Shown piece after piece: positions 45,902 to 55,600 of a stretch of DNA of 64,000 bases. The stretch is taken from positions 92,920 through 156,919 of the forward strand of contig NZ_AOHO01000038.1 in assembly GCF_000342005.1 (NCBI RefSeq). Reading direction: 5' to 3'. The translations under genes and the position numbers were made by a program. The notes under the pieces are model-generated. The model was not told where the DNA came from. It saw nothing but the letters and a program-made list of their open reading frames with translations, and did not search any database. The DNA comes from Amycolatopsis decaplanina DSM 44594. GTDB taxonomy: Bacteria; Actinomycetota; Actinomycetes; Mycobacteriales; Pseudonocardiaceae. The stretch's first letter is position 1; each line of letters opens with the position of its first letter.

Positions 45902-46137
45902 CGGTTCAGGTGTGCGGTGAGCTCGTCGTCGCTCGGCTCGACCAGGTGGGTGCCGTCCGGCCAGACGATGGTCGGGATCCGCCGTTCACCGTTCTGCAGC
46001 GCTCGCACGGTCTCCTCGGCGCCGGAGTCCGCTTCGACGTCGATGTAGTCGTACTCGACGCCCTTCGCGTCCAGCAGGGCACGGCTGCGTTTGACGTCGG
46101 GGCACCAGCCGGCGCCGTACACGATGAGATCGCTCAT
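45898..46137 (-). CDS. Glutaredoxin-like protein with a single active-site cysteine
   Basis: A thioredoxin-fold protein of 79 residues: DLIVYGAGWCPDVKRSRALLD, IPTIVWPDGTHLVEPSDDEL with the cis-Pro. The active site CPDV keeps only the first cysteine of CxxC, and no other Cys is present, as in monothiol glutaredoxins. It follows the LuxR gene by 3 bp and is coupled to the next small gene, so all three may share a transcript. Confidence 0.8.
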   Translation of the reverse strand: MSDLIVYGAGWCPDVKRSRALLDAKGVEYDYIDVEADSGAEETVRALQNGERRIPTIVWPDGTHLVEPSDDELTAHLNR

Positions 46138-46140
46138 GCC

Positions 46141-49029
46141 TCACAGCATGCCAGGTCGCGGTCCGGCGGCGTGTTCGGCGAGAGCCGCACGGTCGGCGAG
46201 CCCTGTCTTGGCGAGCAGGCTCGCGACATGCTTCTCGACCGTCCGCGGCGAGATGTGCAGCCGGGCGCCGATGTCCTTGTTGCCCATCCGCTCGGCGAGC
46301 AGCACCAGGACCTCGTACTCGCGCACGGTGACGCCGGACGCGCGCAGGTCGCCGGGGACCCGGTCGACCCCGGAGCGGCGCTGCCGGACGGGTGCGCCGA
46401 GCTTGCGCAGCAGGCTCCGGCAGGCGGCCGCGACCGCCTGGATGTCCCTGCCGTGGAAGTACTCTTCGGCTTCTTTGAGCCAGCCCGCCGGATCGCCCCA
46501 GCCATCGGCGGCGGCCGGTTCGGCGATCAGCCGGAGCCCGAGATGCCGCGCAAGGGGATAGGGCGCCGAGGTCTCCAGCGCGGAGGCCACCGCTCGTTCG
46601 GCTTCCGCCGCGTCGCCGCGCCTGCCGTACTCGACGGCGTGCGCGAATTCGACGAACTGCCTGTTCCACCGCATCCCGCTCACAGCGGATCCGTCCTCCG
46701 GGCAGGGAGCGCCGCCGAGCGTGTCGACGAGCGTCCTGAGCCCGTGCTGGCCCGCGAGGTGGAACCGGCTCGGCCGCCGGTCCTCCAGTTCGATGACCTG
46801 GTCGAGTTCGCGGCGGGCCCGGTCGAAGTCCTCTTCGAGCAGTGAACAGAAAACGCGCGCCAGCCCGATGCTGAGCACCATCTCCTGCGCGTTCTCGCCG
46901 CCGCTTTCGCGGAAGTCGTCGAGTGCCTGCTCCATCGCCGGGCGGTCCGCCCGGTGTCCTGCCGACATCGCCCTGGTCATATGCGCGTACTGGAGCAACG
47001 CGGTCAACCGGAGCCTGCCCAGCACGGCGAGGTTCTCTTCCAGCAGCGCGTGCGCGGTGCCGAACTCGCAGCGCAGGATCGCGTGCATGGTGCGCACGGA
47101 ATCGACCGCGCAGTGCAGCGTGATCGACCCGGTCCGCTGGGCGTCCGCGCGGGCGAGCAGCAGGGTCTGTTCGTCGCCGTTCATCAGCACGCGATGCCCG
47201 CCGAGCCGGACCAGCGCCTGGGTGCGGAGGTGGTGCAGATGGTTGTCCTCGGCGGTCCGCCGCGCGAGTTGCATGTAGTGCTCGGATTCGGTGAGGTCCC
47301 GCGAAAGCGCGAGCATGCCGAGCACCTGCAGCGCCTGGCAGACGACGAAGGGCTGCTCGGTCGCCTCGGCCACTTTCCACGCCTGGCGCGCGAGCCGTTC
47401 CGCCGTGCCGGTCCGGCCGGGGACGTCGAGCCAGAGGTTCGCTTCGACGGCGTCGAGCGCGGCCTGCTGAGCGGGCGAGATCGCCGAACCCAGGGGAGCG
47501 CGGGCGCGTTCGATCTGGCCGAGACATTCGTCGTGCCGTCCGGCGATGTAAGCGGCCCACGCCAGCTGGGTGTGCAGTTTCGCGGCCCGTTCGAGCGTGC
47601 CGATCTCGCCGAATCCGGTGGAAAGCTCGACGGCGCGGTCGAATTGGCCGGTCTGCCCGAGCGCGTACAGCAGCGTCTCCAGCACCTCGGCCCGATCACC
47701 CGCGTCGGCCCCGGCGAGCAGGTCGACGGCCTTGGTGAGCATCGTGACCGCGGAGTCCGCAGCACCGGCGTCGAGGGCGCGGCGGCCGGTTTCCGCGAAC
47801 AGACGGCCCGCCGCCCGCTCGTCCAGCGCGGTCAGCCGGAGCGACGCGACGAGCGCGCACAGGTCGCCCGGCAGTCCCGGGTACAGCTTCTCGACGGCGT
47901 CGGCGGCCTGACGCGCGAGTTCCGCCTTCCGTGCCGGTGACTGGCGCGCCAGCAGCGCTTCCGCGGTCAGCGGATGACGGAAGGCGTACCAGCCGGGTGT
48001 CGTCTCGTCGGTGGTCACCAGGTTCGCCGAGACCGCGGCGCTCAGGTGGTTGTGCAGGGTCCGGTCGTTCGTACCGGTGACCGTCTGCACCACCGTCAGC
48101 GGGAAGCGGCGGCCGATGATCGCCGCGACCGACAGCAGTTCGCCCGCCTGCTCGCCGAGTTGCTCCATCCGGACACCGATACTGGTGACCAACGCGGCGG
48201 GTACGCGGGCGCGGAGTTCGCCGATGACGCGCCAGCCGTCGCGGCCCTCGACCAGCAGGCCGTCGTTCACCATGCCATGGAGCAGTTCCTCGACGATGAA
48301 CGGAAGGCCGGCGCTGTTGCGCCACAACAGTTCCGCCGCCGAGGACGGCAGATTCTCCGGCTCGGTGTCGAGACACGCCGCGGCGAGTGCGCGGGTGTCG
48401 GTGAGGCCGAGCCTGCCGAGTTCGACGACGGTGCAGCTCATCCGCTGCGCGCCGGAGGTCGCCAGGCGGAGGGCGTCGGACGGCTCGTTGCGGAGCGTGC
48501 CGACGAACAGGGTCTGCGCCGCGGGCAGGTTGTCGACGAGATACTCGAGAATGAACAGCGTCTCGGCGTCGGCGTCCTGGAGATCGTCGAGGACCAGGAG
48601 CGTGCCGCGGTCGCGGCTGGTGACGGCCAGCAGCCGGAACACCGCTTCGGCGAGCACCATGAGGGAGCCCGACTCCCGCGGCCGGTCGCCCCGGCCCCAG
48701 TCGGGGATGAGCTGGGCGAGCACGGGGATGAACGGGTCGAGTTCGGCCGCCTCCGGCGGGCCGCCGCCGCGGAAATGCGACAACAGTGCCTGGGTGAGCG
48801 GCCGGAACGGGACGAGCGGGCCGATCGAACTGGCCCTGCCCTGCAACACCGGGATGTCGGCGGCGACCGCTCGTGAGGCGGCTTCGATGGCGAGCCGGGA
48901 TTTGCCGATGCCACCTTCGCCCACGAGAAAGATCGCGCCGCCGCGATCCACGATGGCGCGATCGAGAGCTTCGGAGAGCTCGGCCAGTTCGGCGTCGCGG
49001 CCGATCACCCGCGACGAACGGATACCCAC
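46141..49029 (-). CDS. LAL-type LuxR family transcriptional regulator
   Basis: A large 962-residue ATP-binding regulator. Residues ~8-45: VIGRDAELAELSEAL and Walker A VGEGGIGKSRLAIEA; Walker B LLVLDDLQDADAETL at ~145; a long helical TPR/MalT-like region (~380-860); and a LuxR helix-turn-helix at the C-terminus (TVREYEVLVLLAERMGNKDIGARLHISPRTVEKHVASLLAKTGL). Such proteins often activate adjacent biosynthetic genes. It lies 88 bp downstream of the lanthipeptide precursor gene on the same strand, with a terminator between, so a role in the lan locus is possible but not shown. Confidence 0.9.
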   Translation of the reverse strand: MGIRSSRVIGRDAELAELSEALDRAIVDRGGAIFLVGEGGIGKSRLAIEAASRAVAADIPVLQGRASSIGPLVPFRPLTQALLSHFRGGGPPEAAELDPFIPVLAQLIPDWGRGDRPRESGSLMVLAEAVFRLLAVTSRDRGTLLVLDDLQDADAETLFILEYLVDNLPAAQTLFVGTLRNEPSDALRLATSGAQRMSCTVVELGRLGLTDTRALAAACLDTEPENLPSSAAELLWRNSAGLPFIVEELLHGMVNDGLLVEGRDGWRVIGELRARVPAALVTSIGVRMEQLGEQAGELLSVAAIIGRRFPLTVVQTVTGTNDRTLHNHLSAAVSANLVTTDETTPGWYAFRHPLTAEALLARQSPARKAELARQAADAVEKLYPGLPGDLCALVASLRLTALDERAAGRLFAETGRRALDAGAADSAVTMLTKAVDLLAGADAGDRAEVLETLLYALGQTGQFDRAVELSTGFGEIGTLERAAKLHTQLAWAAYIAGRHDECLGQIERARAPLGSAISPAQQAALDAVEANLWLDVPGRTGTAERLARQAWKVAEATEQPFVVCQALQVLGMLALSRDLTESEHYMQLARRTAEDNHLHHLRTQALVRLGGHRVLMNGDEQTLLLARADAQRTGSITLHCAVDSVRTMHAILRCEFGTAHALLEENLAVLGRLRLTALLQYAHMTRAMSAGHRADRPAMEQALDDFRESGGENAQEMVLSIGLARVFCSLLEEDFDRARRELDQVIELEDRRPSRFHLAGQHGLRTLVDTLGGAPCPEDGSAVSGMRWNRQFVEFAHAVEYGRRGDAAEAERAVASALETSAPYPLARHLGLRLIAEPAAADGWGDPAGWLKEAEEYFHGRDIQAVAAACRSLLRKLGAPVRQRRSGVDRVPGDLRASGVTVREYEVLVLLAERMGNKDIGARLHISPRTVEKHVASLLAKTGLADRAALAEHAAGPRPGML

Positions 49030-49076
49030 CGCCGTGACTATAGCGAGCGGATTCCCCCGTCACGGCCAAAAGTCGA

Positions 49077-49111
49077 TCACGAAGGCGGGCGGCGCGTACC
49101 CGCCTTCGTGA
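49077..49111 (-). terminator. Hairpin terminator after the lanthipeptide precursor
   Basis: Perfect 13-bp stem (49077-49089, 49099-49111) with a 9-nt loop, 6 bp downstream of the precursor stop. Separates the lan genes from the LuxR gene. Confidence 0.8.
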
Positions 49112-49117
49112 GCTTTC

Positions 49118-49312
49118 TCAGATCCAGCCCCCGGTGAAAACACTGACGACGGACGGCGAGCCGGTGTCCGTGGACAGGGTGGCGAGCGGGTTGGCGCTCA
49201 GCCGCGGCTTGCTGCCCGCCAGCGCGTGGTTGCGCGAGCCGACCTCGAGGGCGCGCGGCAGGTTCACGGCGCCGAGGGCGTCTTCGGTGGCGGGCAGATC
49301 TCTTTCGTACAT
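49118..49312 (-). CDS. Cysteine-free LanM-associated precursor peptide
   Basis: A 64-residue peptide directly downstream of lanM (13-bp gap), with GAGGAGAAG 6 nt before the ATG. The N-terminal ~34 residues are acidic and leader-like (MYERDLPATEDALGAVNLPRALEV); an LAGS segment at ~32-35 could be a Gly-type cleavage site. The rest, from KPRLSANPLATLSTDTG to SPSVVSVFTGGWI, has nine Ser/Thr but no Cys anywhere, so normal lanthionine rings cannot form. It may be dehydrated only, cyclised by another nucleophile, or be a decayed precursor. Confidence 0.65.
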   Translation of the reverse strand: MYERDLPATEDALGAVNLPRALEVGSRNHALAGSKPRLSANPLATLSTDTGSPSVVSVFTGGWI

Positions 49313-49325
49313 GTGGTTCTTCTCC

Positions 49326-52205
49326 TCATACTCGATTTACCGGCGGAACAACGGTGGCCGCGGGATGCGGCCGGTCGGGGCGGAGCAGGAGCGCGGAGGG
49401 GACCCGATCGCCGAATCCCAGCCTCAGCAGGCCGTAGCCGATCCCCGCCAGGCCGCTCAGCAGCCCTGGCGAGGGGACCGCCCCGGGAGTCCCGCAGCGG
49501 GCACCGCGCTGGTCGATGGCGGCGAGCAGATGACCGGTCCGGCGGCGTACCGCGGCGGCGGCGCCAGTGTGCCCGTTCTCCGCCAGCACGCACAACACGT
49601 CCAGCACTCCGGACTCGCCGTGGCAGAGACTGAGGTCCTTCAGCGGTGCCCCGTCGGTCAGTCGTTTGACCGTCCGGTCCAGGTCTCTGGCGTGACCGGG
49701 ATCGGGCAGGCGCGCGGCTTGTCCGAGGGCGTCACCCGCTAGTCCGTCGCACCAGGCGCCGGTGCTTTCCGCCCGATCGTCCGCCTTTCCGGATGGTTCT
49801 TCGCCGGAACGGTCGTGTGCCCGCAGGACCCAGTCGACCCCGGCCGAACCCCGGGCGAAAGACCTCTCTTGCGGAGGTTCGCGGTCGAGGAGCTGTTCGG
49901 TGTAGCGGTCCGCCCGCGCCAGCGCCGCCTCCAGTCCTGTTTGGACATACACCGAGCGCATCGAGGCGACGCCGCCCGCCAGTCCCGTCGTGAACCCGGG
50001 CGGCGTTTCGGAGGTGGCGTCGGGCATCAGGTCGACGGCCTGCTCGATGAGGTCACCCGCGGGCAGGCCGACCAGCGTGCTGAGCCGGGCGATCGTGTAC
50101 GCGACGCCGCCGAGTCCGAGAAGCCCGCCGCAGCCGGCGGTGGCGGCAAGCTCACGGTCGGCGCGGAGAGTGGCGAAGAGACCGGGAAGCGGGCTGATCG
50201 CGTATGCGGCCAGATCGCGGTACCGCGCGATTCCGGTCAGCTCGGCGAGCTGGGCGAGGAACAACGCGACACCGCAGTAGCCCTCGCCGAGTCCCGCGCC
50301 CATCGGCAGCACGGTCCAGTAGCGGTCGTCGACGAGTTCTATCCCGAGCCAGTTGGAGCGGTGTTCGTCGGAGAAGGCGTTGGCGACGATCTGATCGGCG
50401 ATCCCGCACGCGGTCACCAGCAGTCGTTCCGCGTCGGGAGCCTGATTCGGCACCGCGATTTCCGCGGTCTCGCCGCCGCCGTGATGGCCGGCGGTCGCCG
50501 TGCTGATGGCGAGGGTGGCCGAGATCAGCCATTCCTGGTCGCGCTGGTCGAGTGGGTCCATGTCGGCGACCTTCGCCAGCACGGTGTCCAGCGACGGCCG
50601 GTCGACCACTCCTTCGACACTTTCGCCGCGTGAGTCCGACAGCGAGGTGGAGCCGGGGGTCGAGGTGAACATCGGCACGTCACCCGCCCACAGGTCCTCC
50701 CGCTCGTGCGGCACGAGGCGGCGCAGCTTCTCCTCGTCCGCCGAGTCCTCTTCGAGCAGGTCGAACGCGCGGTCGCGGTCGGCGGCGTCGCGCAGCAGGT
50801 CGGGATGGGTGGTCTCGTCCAGCAGGCGGAAGTAGAAGTTCGTCGGCCGGATGAGTACCCGGATGGGATCTTCGGCGCAGCGCCGGAGGTGTTCGGCGAG
50901 TTCGTCCCGTCCGGTGGAGATCGCGTCGTAGCCGAGCCGGAATCCGGCCAGCAGCGCCGCGCTGTGCTCGGCGGGCGTGACGTCGCGGCCGTCGAGGCGC
51001 GGCAGGTTGTTCGCGCCCGCGAGTTCGCCGGGCACCCGGACCAGCCGCATCCGGTCGGTGCCCGGATCGACCCAATCGACCCGGTCGGTGGGCAACTTGC
51101 CGCCGCGACCCGCGAGGCCGGAGATGTCGACGGCGCCGTGCTCGCCGGCGAAGAGCTGGGGGAGCAGCAGCGTGCGCTGGACCGACCGCGCCAGCATCGC
51201 CGTCGCGGGGTCGCCCTCCGGCGGATCGGGCGGCGACGGCTGGAACAGCGTCTCGATGTCGATCAGCACCGGATGGTCGCCGCAGGCGATGATGTTCTCG
51301 TAGTGGACGTCGGTGGCGTCGAGCGCGTACAGGAGCGCCAGGAGGATGCCCTGACGGCGGTAGAAACGGTCGACGTCGGCGATATCGGCGCACGGCCGGT
51401 GCTCGACGAACCGGAGCCAGCCGTACCCGTCACGCGGCAGCGCGTCGGCGGTCCGCAGTTCGAGACCGGGCAGCCGTTTGTTCAGCCGTTCGACGACGTC
51501 GGTGAAACGCTCGTGCAGGATCAGCGGGCGGGGTTTGTAGATCACCTTGGCGCCGCTGGAGAAGCGGAGCAGTTTGACCGAACGGCCGCGTGCGTGCGAG
51601 TCACCGATCCCGCCCGCCACCTCGACGAGCGTGCCGAGTTCGCCGTCGACGACCGAGCAGGGCAGCAAGGCGGCGTCGGCCGAGAAACGGGCCAGCGTTT
51701 CGGCGTGGGCTTCGGCCGCGTGAAGGCAGGCTTGGGCGAGAAGCCTGGCCAGAACCGGGTATTCGCTGAACAACCGGACGAGTCCGGCCGGAGTGGATTG
51801 CCTGCGCACGAAATCGGAGAAACGTTCTTCGGGCGTCTCGCCCTGGAGATTGCCGGCCTTGCGGGCCCTGTGGAGTTCGAGGACCAGCGTGCGGACCGAG
51901 AGGTTGAGCAGATGCTGGCCGAGTTGAGTCGCGAAACCCTGACGGAGTGACTGGACGTCGGCGTCGGCGAGGTCTTCCGGGACCGCTTCCCGGGAGGCGG
52001 CGTCGACGAGCGACCTGAAGACCCCGGCGAACTCGACACGCCAGTCACCGACTGGGGGACGCTCCGGCAGAAGCGCGGTGACAGCGTGTTCGGCGAAGTC
52101 CGCCCATACGGGCTTGTCCGCTTTCCGTTCGCGCGGGGTCTGGCCGTGCGCCCACCACCTCGGCGGCAGGGACGTCGCGGATGGTTGGGGCGTCACGGCA
52201 GTCAT
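49326..52205 (-). CDS. lanM: Class II lanthipeptide synthetase LanM
   Basis: The product has 959 residues. The N-terminal dehydratase (DUF4135, ~100-520) has KVIYKPRPL, LYALDATDVHYENI and HPVLIDIETLF, the lipid-kinase-like ATP site that phosphorylates Ser/Thr. The C-terminal LanC-like cyclase (~580-959) keeps the zinc ligands in AWCDG (Cys ~819) and LCHGESG (Cys861-His862), so ring-forming chemistry should be intact. ATG at 52205. No LanT transporter or protease is adjacent. Confidence 0.92.
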   Translation of the reverse strand: MTAVTPQPSATSLPPRWWAHGQTPRERKADKPVWADFAEHAVTALLPERPPVGDWRVEFAGVFRSLVDAASREAVPEDLADADVQSLRQGFATQLGQHLLNLSVRTLVLELHRARKAGNLQGETPEERFSDFVRRQSTPAGLVRLFSEYPVLARLLAQACLHAAEAHAETLARFSADAALLPCSVVDGELGTLVEVAGGIGDSHARGRSVKLLRFSSGAKVIYKPRPLILHERFTDVVERLNKRLPGLELRTADALPRDGYGWLRFVEHRPCADIADVDRFYRRQGILLALLYALDATDVHYENIIACGDHPVLIDIETLFQPSPPDPPEGDPATAMLARSVQRTLLLPQLFAGEHGAVDISGLAGRGGKLPTDRVDWVDPGTDRMRLVRVPGELAGANNLPRLDGRDVTPAEHSAALLAGFRLGYDAISTGRDELAEHLRRCAEDPIRVLIRPTNFYFRLLDETTHPDLLRDAADRDRAFDLLEEDSADEEKLRRLVPHEREDLWAGDVPMFTSTPGSTSLSDSRGESVEGVVDRPSLDTVLAKVADMDPLDQRDQEWLISATLAISTATAGHHGGGETAEIAVPNQAPDAERLLVTACGIADQIVANAFSDEHRSNWLGIELVDDRYWTVLPMGAGLGEGYCGVALFLAQLAELTGIARYRDLAAYAISPLPGLFATLRADRELAATAGCGGLLGLGGVAYTIARLSTLVGLPAGDLIEQAVDLMPDATSETPPGFTTGLAGGVASMRSVYVQTGLEAALARADRYTEQLLDREPPQERSFARGSAGVDWVLRAHDRSGEEPSGKADDRAESTGAWCDGLAGDALGQAARLPDPGHARDLDRTVKRLTDGAPLKDLSLCHGESGVLDVLCVLAENGHTGAAAAVRRRTGHLLAAIDQRGARCGTPGAVPSPGLLSGLAGIGYGLLRLGFGDRVPSALLLRPDRPHPAATVVPPVNRV

Positions 52206-52301
52206 GCTTCCAGTTCGGCGGGGCACGCACATGGGGGCGACACCCCCACATTCAGCGCACGCACGAAGATGTCCGGAGAGTGACGGCCGGGTACGGACGG
52301 T

Positions 52302-52345
52302 CGATACCCATGGCCTCACCGGAATATGGGGTCCCGATACCCATG
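52302..52345. promoter_or_regulatory. Direct repeats upstream of lanM
   Basis: CGATACCCATG occurs at 52302-52312 and 52335-52345, 33 bp (about three helical turns) apart, 97-140 bp upstream of the lanM ATG. Such a pair is a plausible activator site for the lan promoter. The rest of 52206-52617 has no gene. Confidence 0.45.
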
Positions 52346-52419
52346 TGCGGGAGCGGGTCCCGGTCGCACCATGGTCGCGAGGAACTCGCGGTGGTCGCAG
52401 GGGGATCACCGCGGTGTCG

Positions 52420-52456
52420 GGCGCGGGCCGGTTTCTCTGGGGGTCCGGCCCGCGCC
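52420..52456. other. GC-rich hairpin in the lanM upstream region
   Basis: Perfect 12-bp stem (52420-52431, 52445-52456) with a 13-nt loop. Between lanM and the ALF/ricin gene on the same strand; it could be a second terminator of the upstream gene or an attenuator. Confidence 0.45.
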
Positions 52457-52545
52457 GCCGGAGGTGCGTCGACCCGGCACGGGTTACGAGACCACCTACG
52501 CCGTGGCCCCAGGCCGCCGGCCACGACGTCGACGGCCCGGACGAA

Positions 52546-52577
52546 ACGGCCGCGACCCGGCATCGGGTCGCGGCCGT
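52546..52577 (-). terminator. Hairpin terminator of the ALF/LGFP/ricin gene
   Basis: 14-bp perfect stem (52546-52559, 52564-52577), loop GCAT, 41 bp downstream of the stop codon at 52618. Confidence 0.8.
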
Positions 52578-52617
52578 CGTCGTGCACGCTTCGCTCCTCA
52601 CGAAGCGTTGTCATCGA

Positions 52618-55600
52618 TCAGTAGGGGTAGACGGTCCATCGCTGGTGCGCCTGCCCGCTGTCCACCTGCTGGACGACGGCGGTGGCATTGGGATCCTGGG
52701 CACCGGCGGCTTCGACGATCTTCGCCGAATGCACGCTGCGCAGGGCGACCGAGCCGTCCGCGGTGGTGGTGAACTCCCACTGCTGCGTCGTCCCGTTGTG
52801 GCACTGGTACTGGACGATCGCGTTACCGTTGTGCAGCTCGCCATAACGCAGGTCCAGGCACTTGCCCGAGTGGCGGTTCTTCAGCGTGTAGACGTTGTTG
52901 CCGAGATGGGTCACGTCCCAGAGCTGCTTGACGCCGCCGACACAGTCCCACAGTTCCATGCCGGCGAGGTCGTTCAGCGCGCCTTCGCCGATGAGGCCGG
53001 CCGTCTGGATGCAGCGGCCCGACTTCGCTCCCCTGAGGTCGACCGTGTTGTGGGGGACCGCGGCGACGCGGTAGGCGATGGTTCCGCCGTTCTCACTGCT
53101 CCAGTCGATCCGGCCGTTCTGGAACACGCTGCGCTTGCCCATGGGCAAGCCGGTCTCGTCGGACTTCGGGTAGCCCAGGTATGACCGCTCGGCTCCCATC
53201 GCCTTGTACTTCAGGCTGATGTTCCCGTAGACCAGCCGGGCGCCGGTGCTGGGGTGCCAGTAGATCGAGCCGGAACCGACGGCGAAGTCGGCGACCTTCC
53301 CCACACCGTCCGAAGCGGACCGGATGTCACTCGTCGGGTACCCGAGGGAGCCGGTTTCGTAGCCGTACTCGGCGAACTTCCGGTGGATGTCACCGTTGAT
53401 CGCGACGGTGCCGTTCCGCGTGATGTAGACGGAGCCCGCGGTGAAGCGCTGCATCGGGCTGTTGTCCTGGCCGTAGGTGCCGGCGTCCGCGACGGGGTAG
53501 CCCATTCCCGCCTCGAAACCCATGGCGGCGAACTTCCGGTGGATCTCGCCCTTGACCTGCCGGATCGCGCTACCGGGTACGTAGTAGACGGTTCCGGTGG
53601 CGAAACGGCTGTAGCGGACGTTCGTGCCGCTGACGGTGCCCTCGTCGGTGAGCGGGTAGCCGTATGGACCCGTTTCCCCGCCCGAGTTCGCCCAGATCTC
53701 GCCGATCAGGCCGAAGACGATGTGGGCGCCCGTCGACGCGCTCCAGACGATGTGGAGGTTCTCCCCGCCCATCGTGGGTTTGACGATCCGGAGGACCTGG
53801 CCGTTGCCGTCCTTGGCCGGCACCTGGTCGGTCATCGCGCCGCCGACCCCGGCCGGCCCGCCGAGGGCGAGGAGCTTGTCGAGGACCGGGCCGTTGTACA
53901 CCGCCTGCACCGCGATGCGCTGGTTGGTCCCGTCGTCGCCGGCGGTGAGGTAGAGCCTGCCCTTCTCGTACACCCGGTGGCCGAGGCCGACCCCGTTGGA
54001 AGTCCCCTCGGGGACGAAGTCGCCGATGGGCTTGCCGAGCTTGTCGCGCAGCGGCTGCTCCGCGGCGTAGCGCCGGTCGACCGGGTGTGGTGCCTGCGGA
54101 GCCTCGGCGTGCCACTCCGGCGCGACGGCGTAGTAGTCGTCATCGATCGCGCCGGTGACGAAAAGGTACTTGCCGGAACTGCGCGACGGGCGGATGGAGA
54201 CGCTGGACGCGTCACCGCGCACGCACCAGGTCGCGTCGCCCTTGAACGCGTTCGAGCCGTCGGTCGGGTCGACGTAGGCCGTCACGCGCTTGGACTGCGG
54301 GGGAATGAACGCCGCGTTGGCCGCCGAGGAGGCGCCCGAACGCCAGCGCAGGTAGTGGTTGGGACGGCTGACCGACTGGAACGAGAAACACTCGGGATTG
54401 CTCAGTCCCGGCTCGATCCTCCACTGCGCTTCCGGACGATTGCCCGGCTGCCACTGTTCGAGCACGACGTCGCCGTTGCGGTCGGTGAGGTAGACGTCGA
54501 CACCGCTGTACGCGTCGACGCGCAAGGTCTGGACCAGGTTCTCGTACTGGCCGGTGCGAAGGAACTTCTCGCGGTCGCTGCGCTTAGCGGCGAGGGCCGC
54601 GTCCGCGGCCGCGACCAGCGCGGGCCGGATCAGCTGGTTCGCCGCGCGGGTGCGCAGTTCGGTGATCTGGCGGATGTACTCCTGGTCGCGCTTGTTCAGC
54701 TCGTTCACGATGTCCCGCAGGTGTGCTTCCTCGGCACCCTGGTTGATGAAGAAGGTCCAGTCGGCGGGATCGAGGCTGCCCACGGCGTCCTCGGCGGCGC
54801 CGTGCACCTCGGTGTCACGGGGGACGGCCTTCCAGATTTCGACGACGAAGTCCCGGTCCTTCAGGTTGATCAGGTACTCCAGCCGCGCCGTGGGCACGGA
54901 TCCCAGGGTGTGCGACACGGCGTTCGCCTTGGCGGCCTTCGCCCGTTCGGCGGCCTTGGCCGCTTCGTCCTTCGTGGCGTCGTCCTGGATGACCCGATCC
55001 ACGTCCTTCTTGTGCTCGGCGAAGACCACGACGGTCAGGAACCGCCATTGGTCGTCGGCGGTACCCCGCAGCGCCGTGCGGGCGGCCTCCTTGACCGCCA
55101 TGTCCTTGTAGCCGTCGGCATTGAGTTCCAGGTGGACGATGAAGTCGAAGATCGACTTCGCCAGGACGGTGTTGTCGACCGGGATGCTCAGGGTCGAAGC
55201 GGCCAGCGCCTTGGCGGCACGTTCCTGTTCCTGCTGCTGTCGCCGATCGGTGACGATCTTTTCGTCTTCCCGGTGCGCGTCGTGGATCCCGACCTTGATC
55301 CACTGCGTGGACGCCGCTTCGCCGTCGGCGGCGAGAGCGGCGATGGCCGTCTCCTTGAGCTTCTGGTGCTCCGGTTCGAGCGGGTGCTGCTTGTCGATGT
55401 CATCGGCCGCGTAGTACATCGCGGCGACGAAGCCGCGGTCGCTGAGGACCAGCAGATCGGGTCCGGCCACGATCTTCAGTACGGCGGCGGCATTGCCCTT
55501 GTCGATATCCGTGGACTGCGCCGCGGCCGCCGGCGCCGATGGCGGCGCGGCGACGGCCGTGGCGGGCGTCACGACACCTGCCGTCGTCGCGACGATCGCG

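Noticed and set aside
52252..52360. A 19-codon minus-strand frame with one Cys as alternative lanthipeptide precursor
   Set aside because: Too short, no leader, weak ribosome binding site, and it lies within the direct-repeat regulatory region.
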